64,000 nucleotides of DNA from Pseudomonas sp. CROZ-RG-20F-R04-15 (GCF_022662375.1 NZ_JAKNQL010000001.1:496001-560000); one strand, 5' to 3'. Positions 15,403-26,610 are shown, numbered from the stretch's first letter. Numbers and translations are program-made. The notes: generated by a model not told the origin, from the sequence alone.

Positions 15403-16602
15403 TTACTGCTTGCGAGTAATAAATGCGCGAATACGCTCGGCGGCTTCCACGCATTCCGCCAGCGGCGCGACAAGTGCCATGCGCACACGGCCCGCACCCG
15501 GATTGACACCGTCCACTTCACGGGACAAGTAGGAGCCCGGCACTACTGTCACGTGCTCCTCAGCGAAAAGATCACGGCAGAACGCTGCATCATCACCTTG
15601 CACATTCGGCCACAGGTAAAAGCTGCCATCCGGGCGCTGCACATCCATCACTGGGGCAAGAATCGCCAGCACCGCATCGAACTTCTCGCGATACAGCGCA
15701 CGGTTGGCGCGCACATGCACTTCGTCATTCCACGCTGCCACGCTGGCCAGTTGCGTTTGTACCGGCATCGCGCAGCCGTGGTAGGTGCGATACAGCAGGA
15801 AGCCTTTGAGGATGTCGGCGTCGCCGGCAACGAAACCGGAGCGCAGGCCCGGCAGGTTGGAACGCTTGGACAGGCTGTGGAACACCACGCAGCGTTTGAA
15901 GTCCTTGCGACCCAGTTCAACACAGGCAGTCAGCAGACCCGGTGGCGGGGTTTGTTCGTCGAAGTACAACTCGCTGTAGCACTCGTCGGCAGCGATTACG
16001 AAATCGTACTCGTCGGCCAGGGCGATGAGTTTTTTCAGCACATCGACCGGGATCAGCGCGCCGGTCGGGTTACCCGGCGAGCACAGGAAGAGGATCTGGC
16101 AGCGCTTCCAGATGTCCGGCGACACCGCGTCGAAATCCGGATTGAAACCATTCTCGTCGAGGCACGGCAGATAGTGTGGCTTGGCCCCGGCGAGGAATGC
16201 CGCGCCTTCGTAAATTTGATAGAACGGGTTCGGGCTGACCACCAACGCGTCGTCGCCACGGTTGACCACGGTCTGGGTGAATGCGAACAACGCTTCGCGG
16301 GTGCCGTTGACCGGCAGCACGTTGCGCGCCGGGTCGATCCAGCCACTCGGCACGCCGAAACGGCGCTCGCACCAGCCAGCGATGGCTTCGCGCAGAGCCG
16401 GGATACCGAGGGTGGTCGGGTACACGGCCATCTGATCCAGACTATTGGCCAGTGCCTCGGCGACAAAGCCTGGCGAACGGTGTTTCGGCTCGCCGATCGA
16501 CAAGGCAATCGGGCGTTTGTCCGGATTTGGCGTCACAGTGCCGAGCAGGGCGCGGAGCTTTTCGAACGGGTAGGGCTGGAGCTGGTTCAGGGCGTTGTTC
16601 AT
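15403..16602 (-). CDS. dapC: Succinyldiaminopimelate transaminase
   Basis: This is a PLP-dependent class I/II aminotransferase that converts N-succinyl-2-amino-6-ketopimelate to N-succinyl-LL-diaminopimelate, in the lysine and peptidoglycan precursor pathway. The fold-type I signatures are visible: the Asn-Pro-Thr-Gly loop (CSPGNPTGALIP), the Asp that contacts the PLP ring nitrogen (AADECYSELYF), and the lysine that forms the Schiff base (FHSLSKRSNLPGLRSGF). The length of 399 residues and the position next to glnD and map match dapC of other pseudomonads. It is 44 bases downstream of glnD on the same strand and may be co-transcribed. Confidence 0.93.
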   Translation of the reverse strand: MNNALNQLQPYPFEKLRALLGTVTPNPDKRPIALSIGEPKHRSPGFVAEALANSLDQMAVYPTTLGIPALREAIAGWCERRFGVPSGWIDPARNVLPVNGTREALFAFTQTVVNRGDDALVVSPNPFYQIYEGAAFLAGAKPHYLPCLDENGFNPDFDAVSPDIWKRCQILFLCSPGNPTGALIPVDVLKKLIALADEYDFVIAADECYSELYFDEQTPPPGLLTACVELGRKDFKRCVVFHSLSKRSNLPGLRSGFVAGDADILKGFLLYRTYHGCAMPVQTQLASVAAWNDEVHVRANRALYREKFDAVLAILAPVMDVQRPDGSFYLWPNVQGDDAAFCRDLFAEEHVTVVPGSYLSREVDGVNPGAGRVRMALVAPLAECVEAAERIRAFITRKQ

Positions 16603-16646
16603 TGGGGCTGGGTCTCATGCAAAGCGGTTTGAATCCAGGCGCGTCA

Positions 16647-19349
16647 TCAAATGCTGATACGCGAAAGTTTGATATCGGGTTCCTGATTGACGCTCAGTTG
16701 CTCAACGATCGCATCCTGCAAACGGCTGCACAGCAACGGGTCGGATAACGGCTGGTTGTGCGCGTCGGTGATGAAGAACACGTCTTCCACCCGCTCGCCC
16801 AGCGTCGCAATCTTGGCGTTCTGCAGCGACAGGTCGAACTCGAGGAAAATCCCGCCGATCCGCGCCAGCAGTCCCGGCCGATCAGGCGCGGTCAGTTCCA
16901 GTACGGTCACCGGACGCTGCGCGTCGTTATGAATGGTTACCTGTGGCGCAAAGGCAAAATGCTTGAGCTGGCGCGGCACGCGACGCTGGATGATCGTCGG
17001 GTAATCGTCGGGATTGCGCAGGGCTTCGGTCAAACCTTCGCGGATCTGTTTGACCCGCGCCGGATTGTCGCCGATGGACTCGCCTTCGTTGTCGAGCACG
17101 ATATAGGTGTCGAGGGTGAACTGACTGCTCGAGGTGATGACCCGAGCGTCATGAATGTTCAGGTTGAGCTGATCCATCGCCGCCACGGTCACCGCGAAGA
17201 AGTCGTGCTGATCCGGCGCATAAATGAAGATCTGTGTGCCGCCCTCGAACTCGCGCTGGGTGGTTTCTTTGATCAGCACCAGCGGCCCACCGTCGACCGG
17301 TTGCTGCAGGATTGCATCGCTGTGCCAGGCCACGTCGCCGGCGGTGTGGCGCAGGAAATAGTCATCGCCCAGCTGCGCCCACAACTGCTCGACGTCGTCC
17401 GGGTCGGTGCCGCCGCGCACCAGAATATCCAGCGCGGCGCTTTGGGTCTGGCGGATCTGCTCTTCGCGATCCACCGGGTTTTCCAGGCCTCGGCGCAAGG
17501 CGCGTTTGGTCTCGGTGTAGAGCTGGCGCAACAGGCTGGCACGCCACGAATTCCAAAGCGTCGGGTTGGTCGCGTTGATGTCGGCCACGGTCAGCACGTA
17601 CAGATAGTCGAGGCGGGTTTCGTCGCCGACAGCCTGAGCGAAATCGTGAATCACCTGCGGGTCGGACAAATCCTTGCGCTGGGCGGTGGTCGACATCACC
17701 AGGTGGTTTTGCACCAGCCAGACGATCAGGCGGCTGTCCCATACTGGCAACTGATGACGCTGGCAGAACGCCTCGGCATCGACCGCGCCGATCTCCGAGT
17801 GATCGCCATGCCGGCCCTTGCCGATGTCGTGGTACAGACCGGCCATGTAGATCAGTTCGGGCTTGGGCAGTTTGGCCATGAGCTTGGCCGCCAGCGGGAA
17901 TTTCTCCGAAACCTGGGTGTACTGCAATTTGCGCAGGTGCTTGATCAGGTTCAGCGTGTGCGCATCGACCGTATAAATGTGGAACAGGTCGTGCTGCATC
18001 TGCCCGACGATAAAACCGAACTCCGGCAGATAACGCCCGAGAATGCCGTATCGGTTCATCCGCCGCAGGTTGCGGTGGATGCCGATCTTGCACTTGAACA
18101 GTTCGATGAACAGGCTGGTGTTGCGTATGTCGTTGCGGAAGTTGTCATCGATCAGGTGACGATGCTCCCGCAGCAGGCGAATGGTGTCGGCACGCACGCC
18201 TTTGATTTCCGGCTGCTGGGCCATCAACACGAAGATCTCGAGCATGGCGAACGGCGTGCGGCGGAATACGTTGTCGTTGCGTGCCTCGATGTAGCCGTCA
18301 TGCAGCTGGAAACGTGAGTTGATCGGCTGCGGCGGCGCTTCGTCTTCCGGAGCGAGGATGACTTCCTCGAAATGCTGGATGATCAGGTCGCTGAGCTGGG
18401 CGATGCTCATCACTACGCGGAAATACTGTTGCATGAAGTTTTCGACGGCCTGTTTGGCGTCGTCGCCTTCAAAACCGAGCAAACCGGCAATGGTGCGTTG
18501 GTGATCGAACAGCAAGCGGTCTTCGGAGCGACCGGCGAGCATGTGCAGGGCGTAGCGTACCTTCCAGAGAAATTCCTGAGAGGAAGCGAGCAGAGCGTTT
18601 TCGCTTTCGACCAGAAAGCCTTCACCGGCGAGGGCGCGCAGGTTCAGGGTGCCGTATTGGCGACGCGCAACCCAGAGAATCGTCTGAATATCCCGCAGTC
18701 CGCCGGGCGAACCTTTGACGTTGGGTTCCAGGTTGTATTCGGTGTCGTTGTATTTGTGGTGGCGGGCTTTTTGCTCGGCGCGCTTGGCCAGGAAAAACTC
18801 CTTGGCCGGCCACATGTGTGCGGTGCTGGTGACATCGAGCATGCGCTGGCGCAGACGCTCGGGGCCGCAGATGGTGCGGCTTTCCATCAGGTTGGTGACC
18901 ACGGTCAGGTCGGCGCGGGCTTCTTCGGCGCATTCATCGACCGAACGCACGCTCTGACCGACTTCCAGACCGATGTCCCACAGCAGGGTCAGAAAGCGCT
19001 CGATGGAGTCGCGGAAAACTTCGTGATCGGCGCTGTCCAGCAGGATCAGCAGATCGATATCGGAATAAGGGTGCAGCTCACCGCGACCGTAGCCGCCGAC
19101 CGCAACCAGTGCGATGTCGGCGTCTTCACTCCAGTTGAACTGCTCCCAGGCCTTTTGCAGGATATTGTCGACGAACCAGGCGCGGTCTTCGATCAGGCGG
19201 CGAATGTCGCGACCCTGGCGAAAACGCGTGTCGAGCACCTCGCGAGCCTGGCGGATCGCCTTCTTGAACGCCGCGATAGGACTCGCTTTGAGCGCCAGTT
19301 CAGCCTGGAACTGGCCACGGTCGAAGAGTTCGGGATCCACCTGCGGCAT
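16647..19349 (-). CDS. glnD: Bifunctional uridylyltransferase/uridylyl-removing enzyme
   Basis: This enzyme senses glutamine and uridylylates or deuridylylates the PII protein, controlling glutamine synthetase and nitrogen regulation. The nucleotidyltransferase motif [15 protein letters not shown] is at residues 85-99. The HD domain for UMP removal has His507-Asp508 in [14 protein letters not shown]. Two ACT domains occupy the C-terminal 200 residues (for example [15 protein letters not shown]). The full length of 900 residues is normal. The gene lies between map and dapC as in P. aeruginosa. Confidence 0.97.
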   Translation of the reverse strand: MPQVDPELFDRGQFQAELALKASPIAAFKKAIRQAREVLDTRFRQGRDIRRLIEDRAWFVDNILQKAWEQFNWSEDADIALVAVGGYGRGELHPYSDIDLLILLDSADHEVFRDSIERFLTLLWDIGLEVGQSVRSVDECAEEARADLTVVTNLMESRTICGPERLRQRMLDVTSTAHMWPAKEFFLAKRAEQKARHHKYNDTEYNLEPNVKGSPGGLRDIQTILWVARRQYGTLNLRALAGEGFLVESENALLASSQEFLWKVRYALHMLAGRSEDRLLFDHQRTIAGLLGFEGDDAKQAVENFMQQYFRVVMSIAQLSDLIIQHFEEVILAPEDEAPPQPINSRFQLHDGYIEARNDNVFRRTPFAMLEIFVLMAQQPEIKGVRADTIRLLREHRHLIDDNFRNDIRNTSLFIELFKCKIGIHRNLRRMNRYGILGRYLPEFGFIVGQMQHDLFHIYTVDAHTLNLIKHLRKLQYTQVSEKFPLAAKLMAKLPKPELIYMAGLYHDIGKGRHGDHSEIGAVDAEAFCQRHQLPVWDSRLIVWLVQNHLVMSTTAQRKDLSDPQVIHDFAQAVGDETRLDYLYVLTVADINATNPTLWNSWRASLLRQLYTETKRALRRGLENPVDREEQIRQTQSAALDILVRGGTDPDDVEQLWAQLGDDYFLRHTAGDVAWHSDAILQQPVDGGPLVLIKETTQREFEGGTQIFIYAPDQHDFFAVTVAAMDQLNLNIHDARVITSSSQFTLDTYIVLDNEGESIGDNPARVKQIREGLTEALRNPDDYPTIIQRRVPRQLKHFAFAPQVTIHNDAQRPVTVLELTAPDRPGLLARIGGIFLEFDLSLQNAKIATLGERVEDVFFITDAHNQPLSDPLLCSRLQDAIVEQLSVNQEPDIKLSRISI

Positions 19350-19391
19350 CGATTGGCTTTCCTTCTATAAAGGCTGGGAGCGTTTGCTGGA

Positions 19392-20174
19392 TCAGGCCGA
19401 GATGCGCGGGATAGTGTCGTCGGCGCGCAGAGTGAAAATCTCGTAGCCGGTATCGGTCACCAGCAGGGTGTGTTCCCACTGTGCCGAGAGCTTGCGGTCC
19501 TTGGTGATCGCGGTCCAGCCGTCGCCCAGTACTTTGGTGTCGGCCTTGCCCTGGTTGATCATCGGCTCGATGGTGAAGGTCATGCCGGCCTTGAGTTCCA
19601 TGCCGGTGCCGGCGCGGCCGTAATGCAGGATCTGCGGCTCTTCGTGGAAGACCTTGCCGATGCCGTGACCACAGAACTCGCGAACCACCGAGAAACCGTT
19701 CTTTTCCGCATGCTTCTGGATCACTTCGCCGATGTCGCCGAGGCGGCAGCCGGGTTTGACGATCTCGATCGCCTTGTACATGCATTCCTGGGTGATCTGC
19801 GACAGGCGTTCGGCCCAGACCGGCACTTCGCCGACATGGAACATGCGGCTGGTGTCGCCGTGATAGCCGTCTTTGATCACGGTGACGTCGATGTTCAGGG
19901 TGTCGCCGTTTTTCAGTGGTTTGTCATTCGGGATGCCATGGCAGACCACGTGGTTGATCGAAGTGCAGATCGACTTCGGGTAGCCCTTGTAGTTGAGCGG
20001 GGCGGGGATGGCTTGCTGCACATTGACGATGTAGTCGTGGCAGATCTGGTTCAGTTCATCGGTGGTCACACCCGGTTTGACATGTTCGGCAATCATTTCC
20101 AGCACATCGGCGGCCAGTTTGCCGGCGACACGCATGCCAGCGATGTCCTCGGGGGTTTTGAGGTTGACGGTCAT
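19392..20174 (-). CDS. map: Methionine aminopeptidase, type I
   Basis: This enzyme removes the initiator methionine from nascent proteins. The start MTVNLKTPEDIAGM at 20174 gives 260 residues, the usual size; the open frame continues upstream to 20453 but lacks family similarity there. Metal-binding residues are visible in NIDVTVIKDGYHGDTSRMF (two Asp), GHGIGKVFHEEP (His), TIEPMI (Glu) and the C-terminal WEHTLLVT region. It is divergent from rpsB, the usual arrangement in gammaproteobacteria. Confidence 0.96.
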   Translation of the reverse strand: MTVNLKTPEDIAGMRVAGKLAADVLEMIAEHVKPGVTTDELNQICHDYIVNVQQAIPAPLNYKGYPKSICTSINHVVCHGIPNDKPLKNGDTLNIDVTVIKDGYHGDTSRMFHVGEVPVWAERLSQITQECMYKAIEIVKPGCRLGDIGEVIQKHAEKNGFSVVREFCGHGIGKVFHEEPQILHYGRAGTGMELKAGMTFTIEPMINQGKADTKVLGDGWTAITKDRKLSAQWEHTLLVTDTGYEIFTLRADDTIPRISA

Positions 20175-20547
20175 ACAGGCTCTCTCTGCGCTCGGCGGCG
20201 CTTGCTGATACGAATAGGGTGGCAGGTGATCGTTTTGCGACCCTGAAAAACGCGATTCTAACAGACGCACGGCGCAATTCAGCGCCCGCGTGCATCGCTT
20301 CTCTCTATACAATGGTGCGTTCGGAGTCGATTCCAAGGGGGCTGCGCCCATGTCCTTGGTGCGAATACAGATTCCGGGTTCCGTTTCTGCGCACCCTGTG
20401 GTATAAAATGCGCCGCTTTCCGGGGATACCCCGAAAAGCTTAAATCCACACACGTGTCGACACGATGACCTGGGTGCTTTTGGCTTTATGCCACTGGTTG
20501 GTCATTGGGATACGTGGAGGCCAAACCCGACTTATTAAGGAACTATC
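20175..20547. promoter_or_regulatory. Divergent map-rpsB promoter region with rpsB leader
   Basis: No gene lies in these 373 bases. A TATAAA box at 20402-20407 with an upstream TGTGG is a plausible -10 element for rpsB. The transcript would then carry a GC-rich hairpin (20417-20435) and a leader of about 130 bases ending GGGATACGTGGAGGC and AAGGA before the ATG at 20548. Gammaproteobacterial rpsB leaders are known to bind ribosomal protein S2 for autoregulation, and the GGATACGTGGAGGC segment resembles that element from memory. The map promoter should be on the minus strand near 20250. Confidence 0.5.
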
Positions 20548-21285
20548 ATGTCCCAAGTCAATATGCGCGATATGCTGAAGGCCGGTGTGCACTTCGGTCA
20601 CCAAACCCGTTACTGGAATCCGAAAATGGGTAAGTACATTTTCGGCGCGCGTAACAAGATTCACATCATCAACCTTGAAAAAACCCTGCCAATGTTCAAC
20701 GAAGCTCTGACTTTCGTAGAGCGTCTGGCCCAGGGCAAAAACAAGATTCTGTTCGTCGGCACCAAGCGTTCCGCTGGCAAGATCGTTGCTGAAGAAGCAG
20801 CACGTTGCGGTTCGCCGTACGTCGATCACCGCTGGTTGGGCGGCATGCTGACCAACTTCAAAACCATTCGTGCTTCCATCAAGCGTCTGCGTGACCTTGA
20901 AGTTCAAGCCGAAGACGGTACTTTCGCCAAGCTGACCAAGAAAGAAGCGCTGATGCGCTCCCGTGACCTGGAAAAGCTGGATCGTTCGCTGGGCGGCATC
21001 AAGGACATGGGCGGTCTGCCAGACGCACTGTTCGTGATCGACGTTGACCACGAGCGCATCGCGATCACCGAAGCCAACAAGCTGGGCATCCCGGTAATCG
21101 GCGTTGTCGACACCAACAGCAGCCCGGAAGGCGTTGACTACATCATCCCAGGCAACGATGACGCAATCCGCGCTATCCAGCTGTACATGGGTTCGATGGC
21201 TGACGCAGTTATCCGTGGTCGCAACAATGTTGCTGGCGGTACTGTTGAATTCGCAGCTGAAGAAACTCAGGCTGCAGCTGAGTAA
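20548..21285 (+). CDS. rpsB: 30S ribosomal protein S2
   Basis: S2 is a small-subunit protein needed for ribosome function and for assembly of S1. The family start [27 protein letters not shown] is followed by the conserved blocks of S2 ([42 protein letters not shown]). The length of 245 residues is normal. The start has AAGGA eight bases upstream. It heads the rpsB-tsf pair and is followed by a terminator. Confidence 0.98.
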   Translation: MSQVNMRDMLKAGVHFGHQTRYWNPKMGKYIFGARNKIHIINLEKTLPMFNEALTFVERLAQGKNKILFVGTKRSAGKIVAEEAARCGSPYVDHRWLGGMLTNFKTIRASIKRLRDLEVQAEDGTFAKLTKKEALMRSRDLEKLDRSLGGIKDMGGLPDALFVIDVDHERIAITEANKLGIPVIGVVDTNSSPEGVDYIIPGNDDAIRAIQLYMGSMADAVIRGRNNVAGGTVEFAAEETQAAAE

Positions 21286-21313
21286 TTAACGCCCTGGCGT
21301 TGACTCAGTAAGC

Positions 21314-21338
21314 AAAAAGGGGGCTTGGCCCCCTTTTT
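21314..21338 (+). terminator. Rho-independent terminator between rpsB and tsf
   Basis: The stem AAAAAGGGGG pairs with CCCCCTTTTT around a 5-base loop. It probably attenuates rather than abolishes transcription into tsf, which lies 140 bases downstream. Confidence 0.85.
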
Positions 21339-21477
21339 GCCACCTCGAAAACCATTTGTCGGCGGCGCAGCTACAGCTTCTGTAACGTGCAGCAGCTACA
21401 AGGTGGGGTTCGGGACGAATTGAACGCCCGTTCGATCGGGTGGAATGGTTGAAAACCTATCCAAGAGGAATTTGAAA

Positions 21478-22341
21478 ATGGCAGCAATTACTGCAGCGTT
21501 GGTTAAAGAACTGCGCGAGCGTACCGGCGAAGGCATGATGGATTGCAAGAAAGCCCTGGAAAAGGCTGACGGCGACATCGAAAAAGCCATTGATGACATG
21601 CGTGCTTCGGGCGCAATCAAGGCTGCCAAAAAAGCTGGCAACGTTGCCGCTGAAGGCGCCATCGCTCTGAAAGAAGACGGCAAATCTGCTGTTCTGCTGG
21701 AAGTGAACTCGCAGACCGACTTCCTGGCTCTGCAGGACGACTTCAAGGCATTCGTTGCTGAAAGCATTGAAAAAGCTTTCGCTGACAAGCTGACTGACGT
21801 TGCTCCGCTGATCGAAGCTCAAGAAGCTGCTCGCCTGGTACTGGTCGGCAAGGTTGGCGAAAACGTCAACATCCGTCGTCTGGTTCGCGTAGAAGGCGAC
21901 GTTGTTGGTGGCTACCTGCACGGCAACAAGATCGGTGTCGCAGTTGTTCTGAAAGGCGGCAACGTTGAACTGGCCAAAGACATCGCTATGCACGTAGCGG
22001 CCAGCAACCCTGAGTTCCTGCTGCCATCGGAAGTTTCGGCTGAAGCTATCGAGCGCGAAAAAGCTGTGTTCCTGCAGCTGAACGAAGAAAAAATCAAAGG
22101 CAAGCCAGAAAACATTGTTGAGAACATGGTCAAAGGCCGTATCAGCAAGTTCCTGGCTGAAGCAAGCCTGGTTGAGCAGGCGTTCGTCAAGAACCCTGAA
22201 ATCAAGGTTGGCGAACTGGCCAAGAAAGCCGGTGCTGAAATCGTTTCCTTCACCTACTTCAAAGTAGGCGAAGGCATCGAGAAGCCGGTCGACAACTTCG
22301 CTGAAGAAGTTGCTGCCCAGCTGGCTGCCGCCAAGCAATAA
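21478..22341 (+). CDS. tsf: Elongation factor Ts
   Basis: EF-Ts is the nucleotide exchange factor for EF-Tu. The start MAAITAALVKELRERTG at 21478 follows AGAGGAA and gives 287 residues, the usual size. An in-frame ATG at 21445 would add 11 non-conserved residues. The N-terminal UBA-like helix motif (GEGMMDCKKALEKADGD) and the core motif SQTDFLAL are present. It is flanked by terminators on both sides. Confidence 0.97.
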   Translation: MAAITAALVKELRERTGEGMMDCKKALEKADGDIEKAIDDMRASGAIKAAKKAGNVAAEGAIALKEDGKSAVLLEVNSQTDFLALQDDFKAFVAESIEKAFADKLTDVAPLIEAQEAARLVLVGKVGENVNIRRLVRVEGDVVGGYLHGNKIGVAVVLKGGNVELAKDIAMHVAASNPEFLLPSEVSAEAIEREKAVFLQLNEEKIKGKPENIVENMVKGRISKFLAEASLVEQAFVKNPEIKVGELAKKAGAEIVSFTYFKVGEGIEKPVDNFAEEVAAQLAAAKQ

Positions 22342-22364
22342 GACGGTTTTTCAACTGTCGCCCG

Positions 22365-22399
22365 AAAGAGGCTGCCCGCTTATGCGCGCAGCCTCTTTT
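22365..22399 (+). terminator. Rho-independent terminator after tsf
   Basis: The stem AAAGAGGCTGC pairs with GCAGCCTCTTT around a 12-base loop and runs into TTTT. Confidence 0.85.
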
Positions 22400-22549
22400 C
22401 AGATGGGGGGCCAATTTTTAATTGGTTTCCGCTTGGAACTGACTTACAAAGCCATGTTCCGATGGCGCTGAAGCAGCGCCAAGCTAGAGTGAACGCCAGC
22501 TGTAAACAGCTCGCAAAGAATTTTAAATACGCCGCAGGAGAGATTCGCA

Positions 22550-23293
22550 ATGGCTCAGCAGGGCAGTGGTTATCAGGCTCGCTATAAACGCATTCTACTC
22601 AAGCTTAGCGGCGAGGCCCTGATGGGCTCGGAAGAGTTCGGGATCGATCCAAAGGTGCTGGATCGCATGGCGCTGGAAGTCGGCCAACTGGTCGGTATCG
22701 GCGTACAGGTCGGTCTGGTAATCGGCGGTGGCAACCTGTTCCGCGGCGAAGCCTTGAGCAAAGCCGGTATGGATCGGGTAACGGGCGACCACATGGGCAT
22801 GCTGGCCACTGTGATGAACGCTCTGGCCATGCGCGATGCGCTGGAACGTGCCAACATCTCGGCCATCGTGATGTCGGCCATTTCCATGGTGGGTGTGACC
22901 GATCACTACGATCGCCGCAAAGCCATGCGTCACCTGAACTCCAAAGACGTCGTGATCTTTGCTGCCGGTACCGGCAATCCGTTCTTCACCACGGATTCGG
23001 CAGCCTGCCTGCGCGCAATCGAAATCGATGCCGACGTCGTGCTGAAAGCGACCAAGGTCGATGGCGTCTACACCGCAGACCCGTTCAAAGACCCGCATGC
23101 CGAGAAGTTCGATCATCTGACTTATGATGAAGTACTGGATCGCAAGCTGGGCGTGATGGATCTGACCGCTATCTGCCTGTGCCGCGACCACAAGATGCCG
23201 CTGCGCGTATTCAACATGAACAAGCCCGGTGCCCTGCTGAACATCGTCCATGGCGGCGCTGAAGGCACCCTGATCGAGGAAGGTCAACAATGA
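22550..23293 (+). CDS. pyrH: UMP kinase
   Basis: This enzyme phosphorylates UMP to UDP. The amino-acid-kinase fold motifs are present: [13 protein letters not shown] at the N terminus, GGGNLFRG, and the nucleotide-site region [13 protein letters not shown]. The 247-residue length is normal. It starts a tightly packed run pyrH-frr-uppS-cdsA-dxr-rseP. Its stop overlaps the frr start by four bases (ATGA). Confidence 0.97.
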   Translation: MAQQGSGYQARYKRILLKLSGEALMGSEEFGIDPKVLDRMALEVGQLVGIGVQVGLVIGGGNLFRGEALSKAGMDRVTGDHMGMLATVMNALAMRDALERANISAIVMSAISMVGVTDHYDRRKAMRHLNSKDVVIFAAGTGNPFFTTDSAACLRAIEIDADVVLKATKVDGVYTADPFKDPHAEKFDHLTYDEVLDRKLGVMDLTAICLCRDHKMPLRVFNMNKPGALLNIVHGGAEGTLIEEGQQ

Positions 23294-23847
23294 TCAACGA
23301 AATCAAGAAAGACGCTCAAGAGCGCATGCAAAAATCCCTGGACTCTCTGGCCCATGCTTTTGGCCAGATTCGTACCGGCAAGGCTCACCCAAGCATTCTG
23401 GGCAGCGTGATGGTGCCGTACTACGGCGCAGACACCTCCATCACCCAAGTGGCCAACATCACTGTAAAAGACTCGCGCACTCTGCAAGTCGTGGCGTTCG
23501 AGCGCAACATGCTCGCGGCAGTCGACAAGGCAATCCAGAGCGCTGGTCTGAACCTCAACCCGACCAACCTGGGCGAGTTGCTGCTGATCTCCATGCCTGC
23601 CCTGACTGAAGAGACCCGCAAGGGCTTCACCAAGCAGGCGCGCAGCGCCGCCGAAGACGCGCGTGTTGCCGTGCGCAACATCCGTCGTGATGCTTTGGGC
23701 GAGCTGAAGAAACTGGTCAAGGACAAAGAAATCAGCGAAGACGAAGAACGTCGTGCCGCTGCCGATATCCAGAAGCTGACCGACAAGGCCGAGGCTGATA
23801 TCGACACGGCTACCAAGCAAAAAGAAGCGGATCTGATGGCCGTATAA
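23290..23847 (+). CDS. frr: Ribosome recycling factor
   Basis: This factor splits post-termination ribosomes with EF-G. At 185 residues it has the family landmarks: the N-terminal helix with [26 protein letters not shown], then [12 protein letters not shown] and [10 protein letters not shown] of the helical bundle. It overlaps pyrH by four bases, so translational coupling is likely. Confidence 0.97.
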   Translation: MINEIKKDAQERMQKSLDSLAHAFGQIRTGKAHPSILGSVMVPYYGADTSITQVANITVKDSRTLQVVAFERNMLAAVDKAIQSAGLNLNPTNLGELLLISMPALTEETRKGFTKQARSAAEDARVAVRNIRRDALGELKKLVKDKEISEDEERRAAADIQKLTDKAEADIDTATKQKEADLMAV

Positions 23848-23861
23848 GGTTCGAGCTTTTA

Positions 23862-24617
23862 ATGGACAAGACCAAGCAGACTGCGCCGTCCGCGGTGCCG
23901 CGCCATGTCGCGATCATCATGGATGGCAACAATCGCTGGGCGAAAAAGCGCTTTATGCCGGGTGTCGCCGGGCATAAAGCGGGCGTGGATGCAGTGCGTG
24001 CCGTGATCGAGGTGTGTGCCGAGGCCAAGGTCGAAGTGCTCACCCTGTTCGCGTTTTCCAGTGAAAACTGGCAGCGTCCGGCCGATGAAGTCAGTGCCTT
24101 GATGGATCTTTTCTTCAAGGCGCTGCGTCGTGAGGCCAAGCGCCTCAACGACAACAACATCAGCCTGCGCATCATTGGTGATCGTTCGCGCTTCCACCCT
24201 GAACTTCAGGCGGCGATGCGCGAAGCCGAGGCCATGACCGCCGGCTCCAACCGCTTCATTCTGCAGATCGCTGCCAATTACGGCGGTCAGTGGGATATCG
24301 CGCAAGCGGCTCAGCGTCTCGCGCGCGAAGTTCAGGCCGGACATTTACGTCCGGAAGACATCACCCCGGATCTGCTGCAAACCTGTCTGGCGACCGGCGA
24401 TCTGCCATTGCCCGACTTGTGCATCCGCACCGGTGGTGAGCACCGCATCAGCAACTTCCTGCTGTGGCAACTCGCCTACGCCGAGTTGTACTTCTCCGAC
24501 CTGTTCTGGCCGGACTTCAAACACGATGCCATGCGTACTGCGCTGGCCGATTTCGCTTCGCGTCAGCGTCGCTTCGGTAAAACGAGCGAACAGGTCGAAG
24601 CTGGAGCCCGGGTTTAA
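23862..24617 (+). CDS. uppS: Undecaprenyl diphosphate synthase
   Basis: This cis-prenyltransferase makes the C55 lipid carrier for peptidoglycan and O-antigen. The motif HVAIIMDGNNRWAKKR holds the catalytic Asp21. FAFSSENWQRP and the C-terminal region with RTGGEHRISNFLLWQLAYAEL are family signatures. It is 251 residues long. The stop codon shares one base with the cdsA start. Confidence 0.97.
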   Translation: MDKTKQTAPSAVPRHVAIIMDGNNRWAKKRFMPGVAGHKAGVDAVRAVIEVCAEAKVEVLTLFAFSSENWQRPADEVSALMDLFFKALRREAKRLNDNNISLRIIGDRSRFHPELQAAMREAEAMTAGSNRFILQIAANYGGQWDIAQAAQRLAREVQAGHLRPEDITPDLLQTCLATGDLPLPDLCIRTGGEHRISNFLLWQLAYAELYFSDLFWPDFKHDAMRTALADFASRQRRFGKTSEQVEAGARV

Positions 24618-25423
24618 TGCTTAAACAACGAATCATCACTGCGCTGATCCTGCTGCCGATTGCCTTGTGCGGGTTTTTCCTGCTGGAAGGCTCCGGTTTC
24701 GCTTTGTTTATCGGTCTGGTCGTGACTTTGGGTGCCTGGGAATGGGCGCGTCTGGCAGGCTTTACCGGGCAAGCGTTCCGTGTCGGTTTTGCCGCGGTAG
24801 TCGCGTTCATGCTGTTTATCATGTACATCCTGCCCGGGCTTGCTCCGTGGGTGCTGGGTGCGTCTGTGTTGTGGTGGGCGGTGGCGACCTGGCTGGTGCT
24901 GACCTATCCACGCTCCAGCGCGCACTGGTCCAGCGCAGCAACCAAGCTGGTGATCGGCCTGCTGATTCTGCTGCCAGCCTGGCAAGGTCTGGTGCAGATC
25001 AAGCAGTACCCGCTGGGTAACTTGCTGATCATGGCCGTGATGGTGCTGGTCTGGGGAGCCGACATCGGTGCTTACTTCTCCGGCCGCAAGTTCGGCAAAC
25101 GCAAGCTGGCCCCGCAGGTCAGTCCGGGCAAAAGCTGGGAAGGCGTTTATGGTGGCCTGGCGCTGAGTCTGCTGATTACCGCCATTGTCGCGTTTGTCCG
25201 CGACTGGACCGTCGCCGAGCTGCTTAAAGGTTTGCTTGGCGCTGCACTGATCGTCTTCATCTCCGTTGTCGGCGACCTGACCGAAAGCATGTTCAAGCGT
25301 CAGTCCGGCATCAAGGACAGCAGTAATCTGCTGCCCGGTCATGGCGGTGTGCTTGACCGTATCGACAGTCTGACCGCAGCGATTCCGGTATTTGCCGTAC
25401 TGCTGTGGATGGCTGCACCGTGA
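24617..25423 (+). CDS. cdsA: Phosphatidate cytidylyltransferase
   Basis: This integral membrane enzyme forms CDP-diacylglycerol for phospholipid synthesis. It has multiple hydrophobic helices through its 268 residues and the C-terminal CDS signature ([21 protein letters not shown], then [15 protein letters not shown]). It overlaps uppS by one base and the dxr GTG start by four. Confidence 0.96.
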   Translation: MLKQRIITALILLPIALCGFFLLEGSGFALFIGLVVTLGAWEWARLAGFTGQAFRVGFAAVVAFMLFIMYILPGLAPWVLGASVLWWAVATWLVLTYPRSSAHWSSAATKLVIGLLILLPAWQGLVQIKQYPLGNLLIMAVMVLVWGADIGAYFSGRKFGKRKLAPQVSPGKSWEGVYGGLALSLLITAIVAFVRDWTVAELLKGLLGAALIVFISVVGDLTESMFKRQSGIKDSSNLLPGHGGVLDRIDSLTAAIPVFAVLLWMAAP

Positions 25424-26610
25424 GTCGCCCTCAGCAGATTACCGTTCTCGGTGCGACGGGCTCGATCGGTCTGAGCACGCTGGATGTCATTGCCCGTCAT
25501 CCTGAGCGTTACCAGGTTTTCGCGTTGAGTGGCTTCACGCGCCTCAGTGAGCTTTTTGCCTTGTGCGTGCGCCACGTGCCGCAGTTTGCCGTGGTTCCCG
25601 AGGCGGCTGCCGCGCGTGGCTTGCAGGACGATTTGCGCGCCGCCGGTTTACCGACCCGTGTGCTGGTGGGGGAGGAGGGGCTGTGTCAGGTCGCTGCTGC
25701 TCCGGAAGTCGATGCAGTGATGGCGGCGATCGTTGGTGCGGCAGGTCTGCGTCCAACCCTGGCGGCCGTCGAAGCTGGTAAGAAAATTCTCCTGGCCAAT
25801 AAAGAGGCGCTGGTGATGTCCGGCGCCTTGTTCATGCAGGCGGTGCGCAAGAGCGGTTCGGTGTTGTTGCCGATCGACAGTGAGCACAACGCGATTTTCC
25901 AGTGCATGCCACAGGATTTCGCCCGTGGATTGAGCTCGGTGGGTGTCCGTCGGATTTTGCTCACAGCCTCTGGCGGCCCGTTCCGACAGACGCCGATGAG
26001 TGAGTTGGTGCATGTTTCACCTGATCAGGCGTGTGCGCATCCGAACTGGTCCATGGGTCGCAAGATTTCGGTCGATTCGGCCAGCATGATGAATAAGGGG
26101 CTCGAGCTGATCGAGGCCTGTTGGTTGTTTGATGCAAAGCCATCGCAGGTCGAGGTGGTGATTCACCCGCAGAGCGTGATTCACTCGCTGGTCGATTATG
26201 TCGACGGTTCGGTTCTGGCGCAGTTGGGCAATCCCGACATGCGTACGCCGATCGCCAATGCCCTGGCCTGGCCAGAACGCATCGATTCGGGCGTGGCGCC
26301 ACTGGATCTTTTCGCTGTCGCGCGTCTGGATTTCGAAGCGCCGGATGAAGAACGCTTCCCTTGTCTGCGTCTGGCACGGCAAGCCGCCGAGGCTGGCAAC
26401 AGTGCTCCTGCGATGCTCAATGCGGCTAACGAAGTGGCGGTGGCAGCGTTTCTCGACGGACGGGTCCGTTACCTCGAAATCGCGAGTATCATCGAGGAGG
26501 TCTTGAACCTCGAGCCGGTCGTTGCGCTGGCAGATCTCGATGCCGTGTTTACGGCTGATGCCAAGGCGCGAGCTCTGGCTGAGCAATGGTTGATGCGTCA
26601 CGATCGATAG
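25420..26610 (+). CDS. dxr: 1-deoxy-D-xylulose 5-phosphate reductoisomerase
   Basis: This NADPH enzyme makes 2-C-methyl-D-erythritol 4-phosphate, the first committed step of the MEP isoprenoid path completed in part by ispD and ispF in this window. The GTG at 25420 overlaps the cdsA stop (GTGA) and gives 396 residues, the usual size; the ATG at 25405 would add five residues. The NADPH-binding motif is [14 protein letters not shown]. Metal and substrate motifs include [11 protein letters not shown] and [16 protein letters not shown]. Confidence 0.96.
   Translation: MSRPQQITVLGATGSIGLSTLDVIARHPERYQVFALSGFTRLSELFALCVRHVPQFAVVPEAAAARGLQDDLRAAGLPTRVLVGEEGLCQVAAAPEVDAVMAAIVGAAGLRPTLAAVEAGKKILLANKEALVMSGALFMQAVRKSGSVLLPIDSEHNAIFQCMPQDFARGLSSVGVRRILLTASGGPFRQTPMSELVHVSPDQACAHPNWSMGRKISVDSASMMNKGLELIEACWLFDAKPSQVEVVIHPQSVIHSLVDYVDGSVLAQLGNPDMRTPIANALAWPERIDSGVAPLDLFAVARLDFEAPDEERFPCLRLARQAAEAGNSAPAMLNAANEVAVAAFLDGRVRYLEIASIIEEVLNLEPVVALADLDAVFTADAKARALAEQWLMRHDR

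Noticed and set aside
16758..18317. Open frame of 519 codons on the plus strand inside glnD
   Set aside because: It is a shadow of glnD, with no ribosome site and no recognisable domain.
20175..20453. N-terminal extension of map by 93 codons
   Set aside because: The extension lies in the divergent promoter region and has no similarity to aminopeptidases. The start at 20174 matches the family length.
21355..21410. Short inverted repeat (TACAG-CTT-CTGTA) in the rpsB-tsf gap, possibly a degenerate REP
   Set aside because: The stem is only 5 bp and no second copy is visible in this window, so a repeat family cannot be supported.
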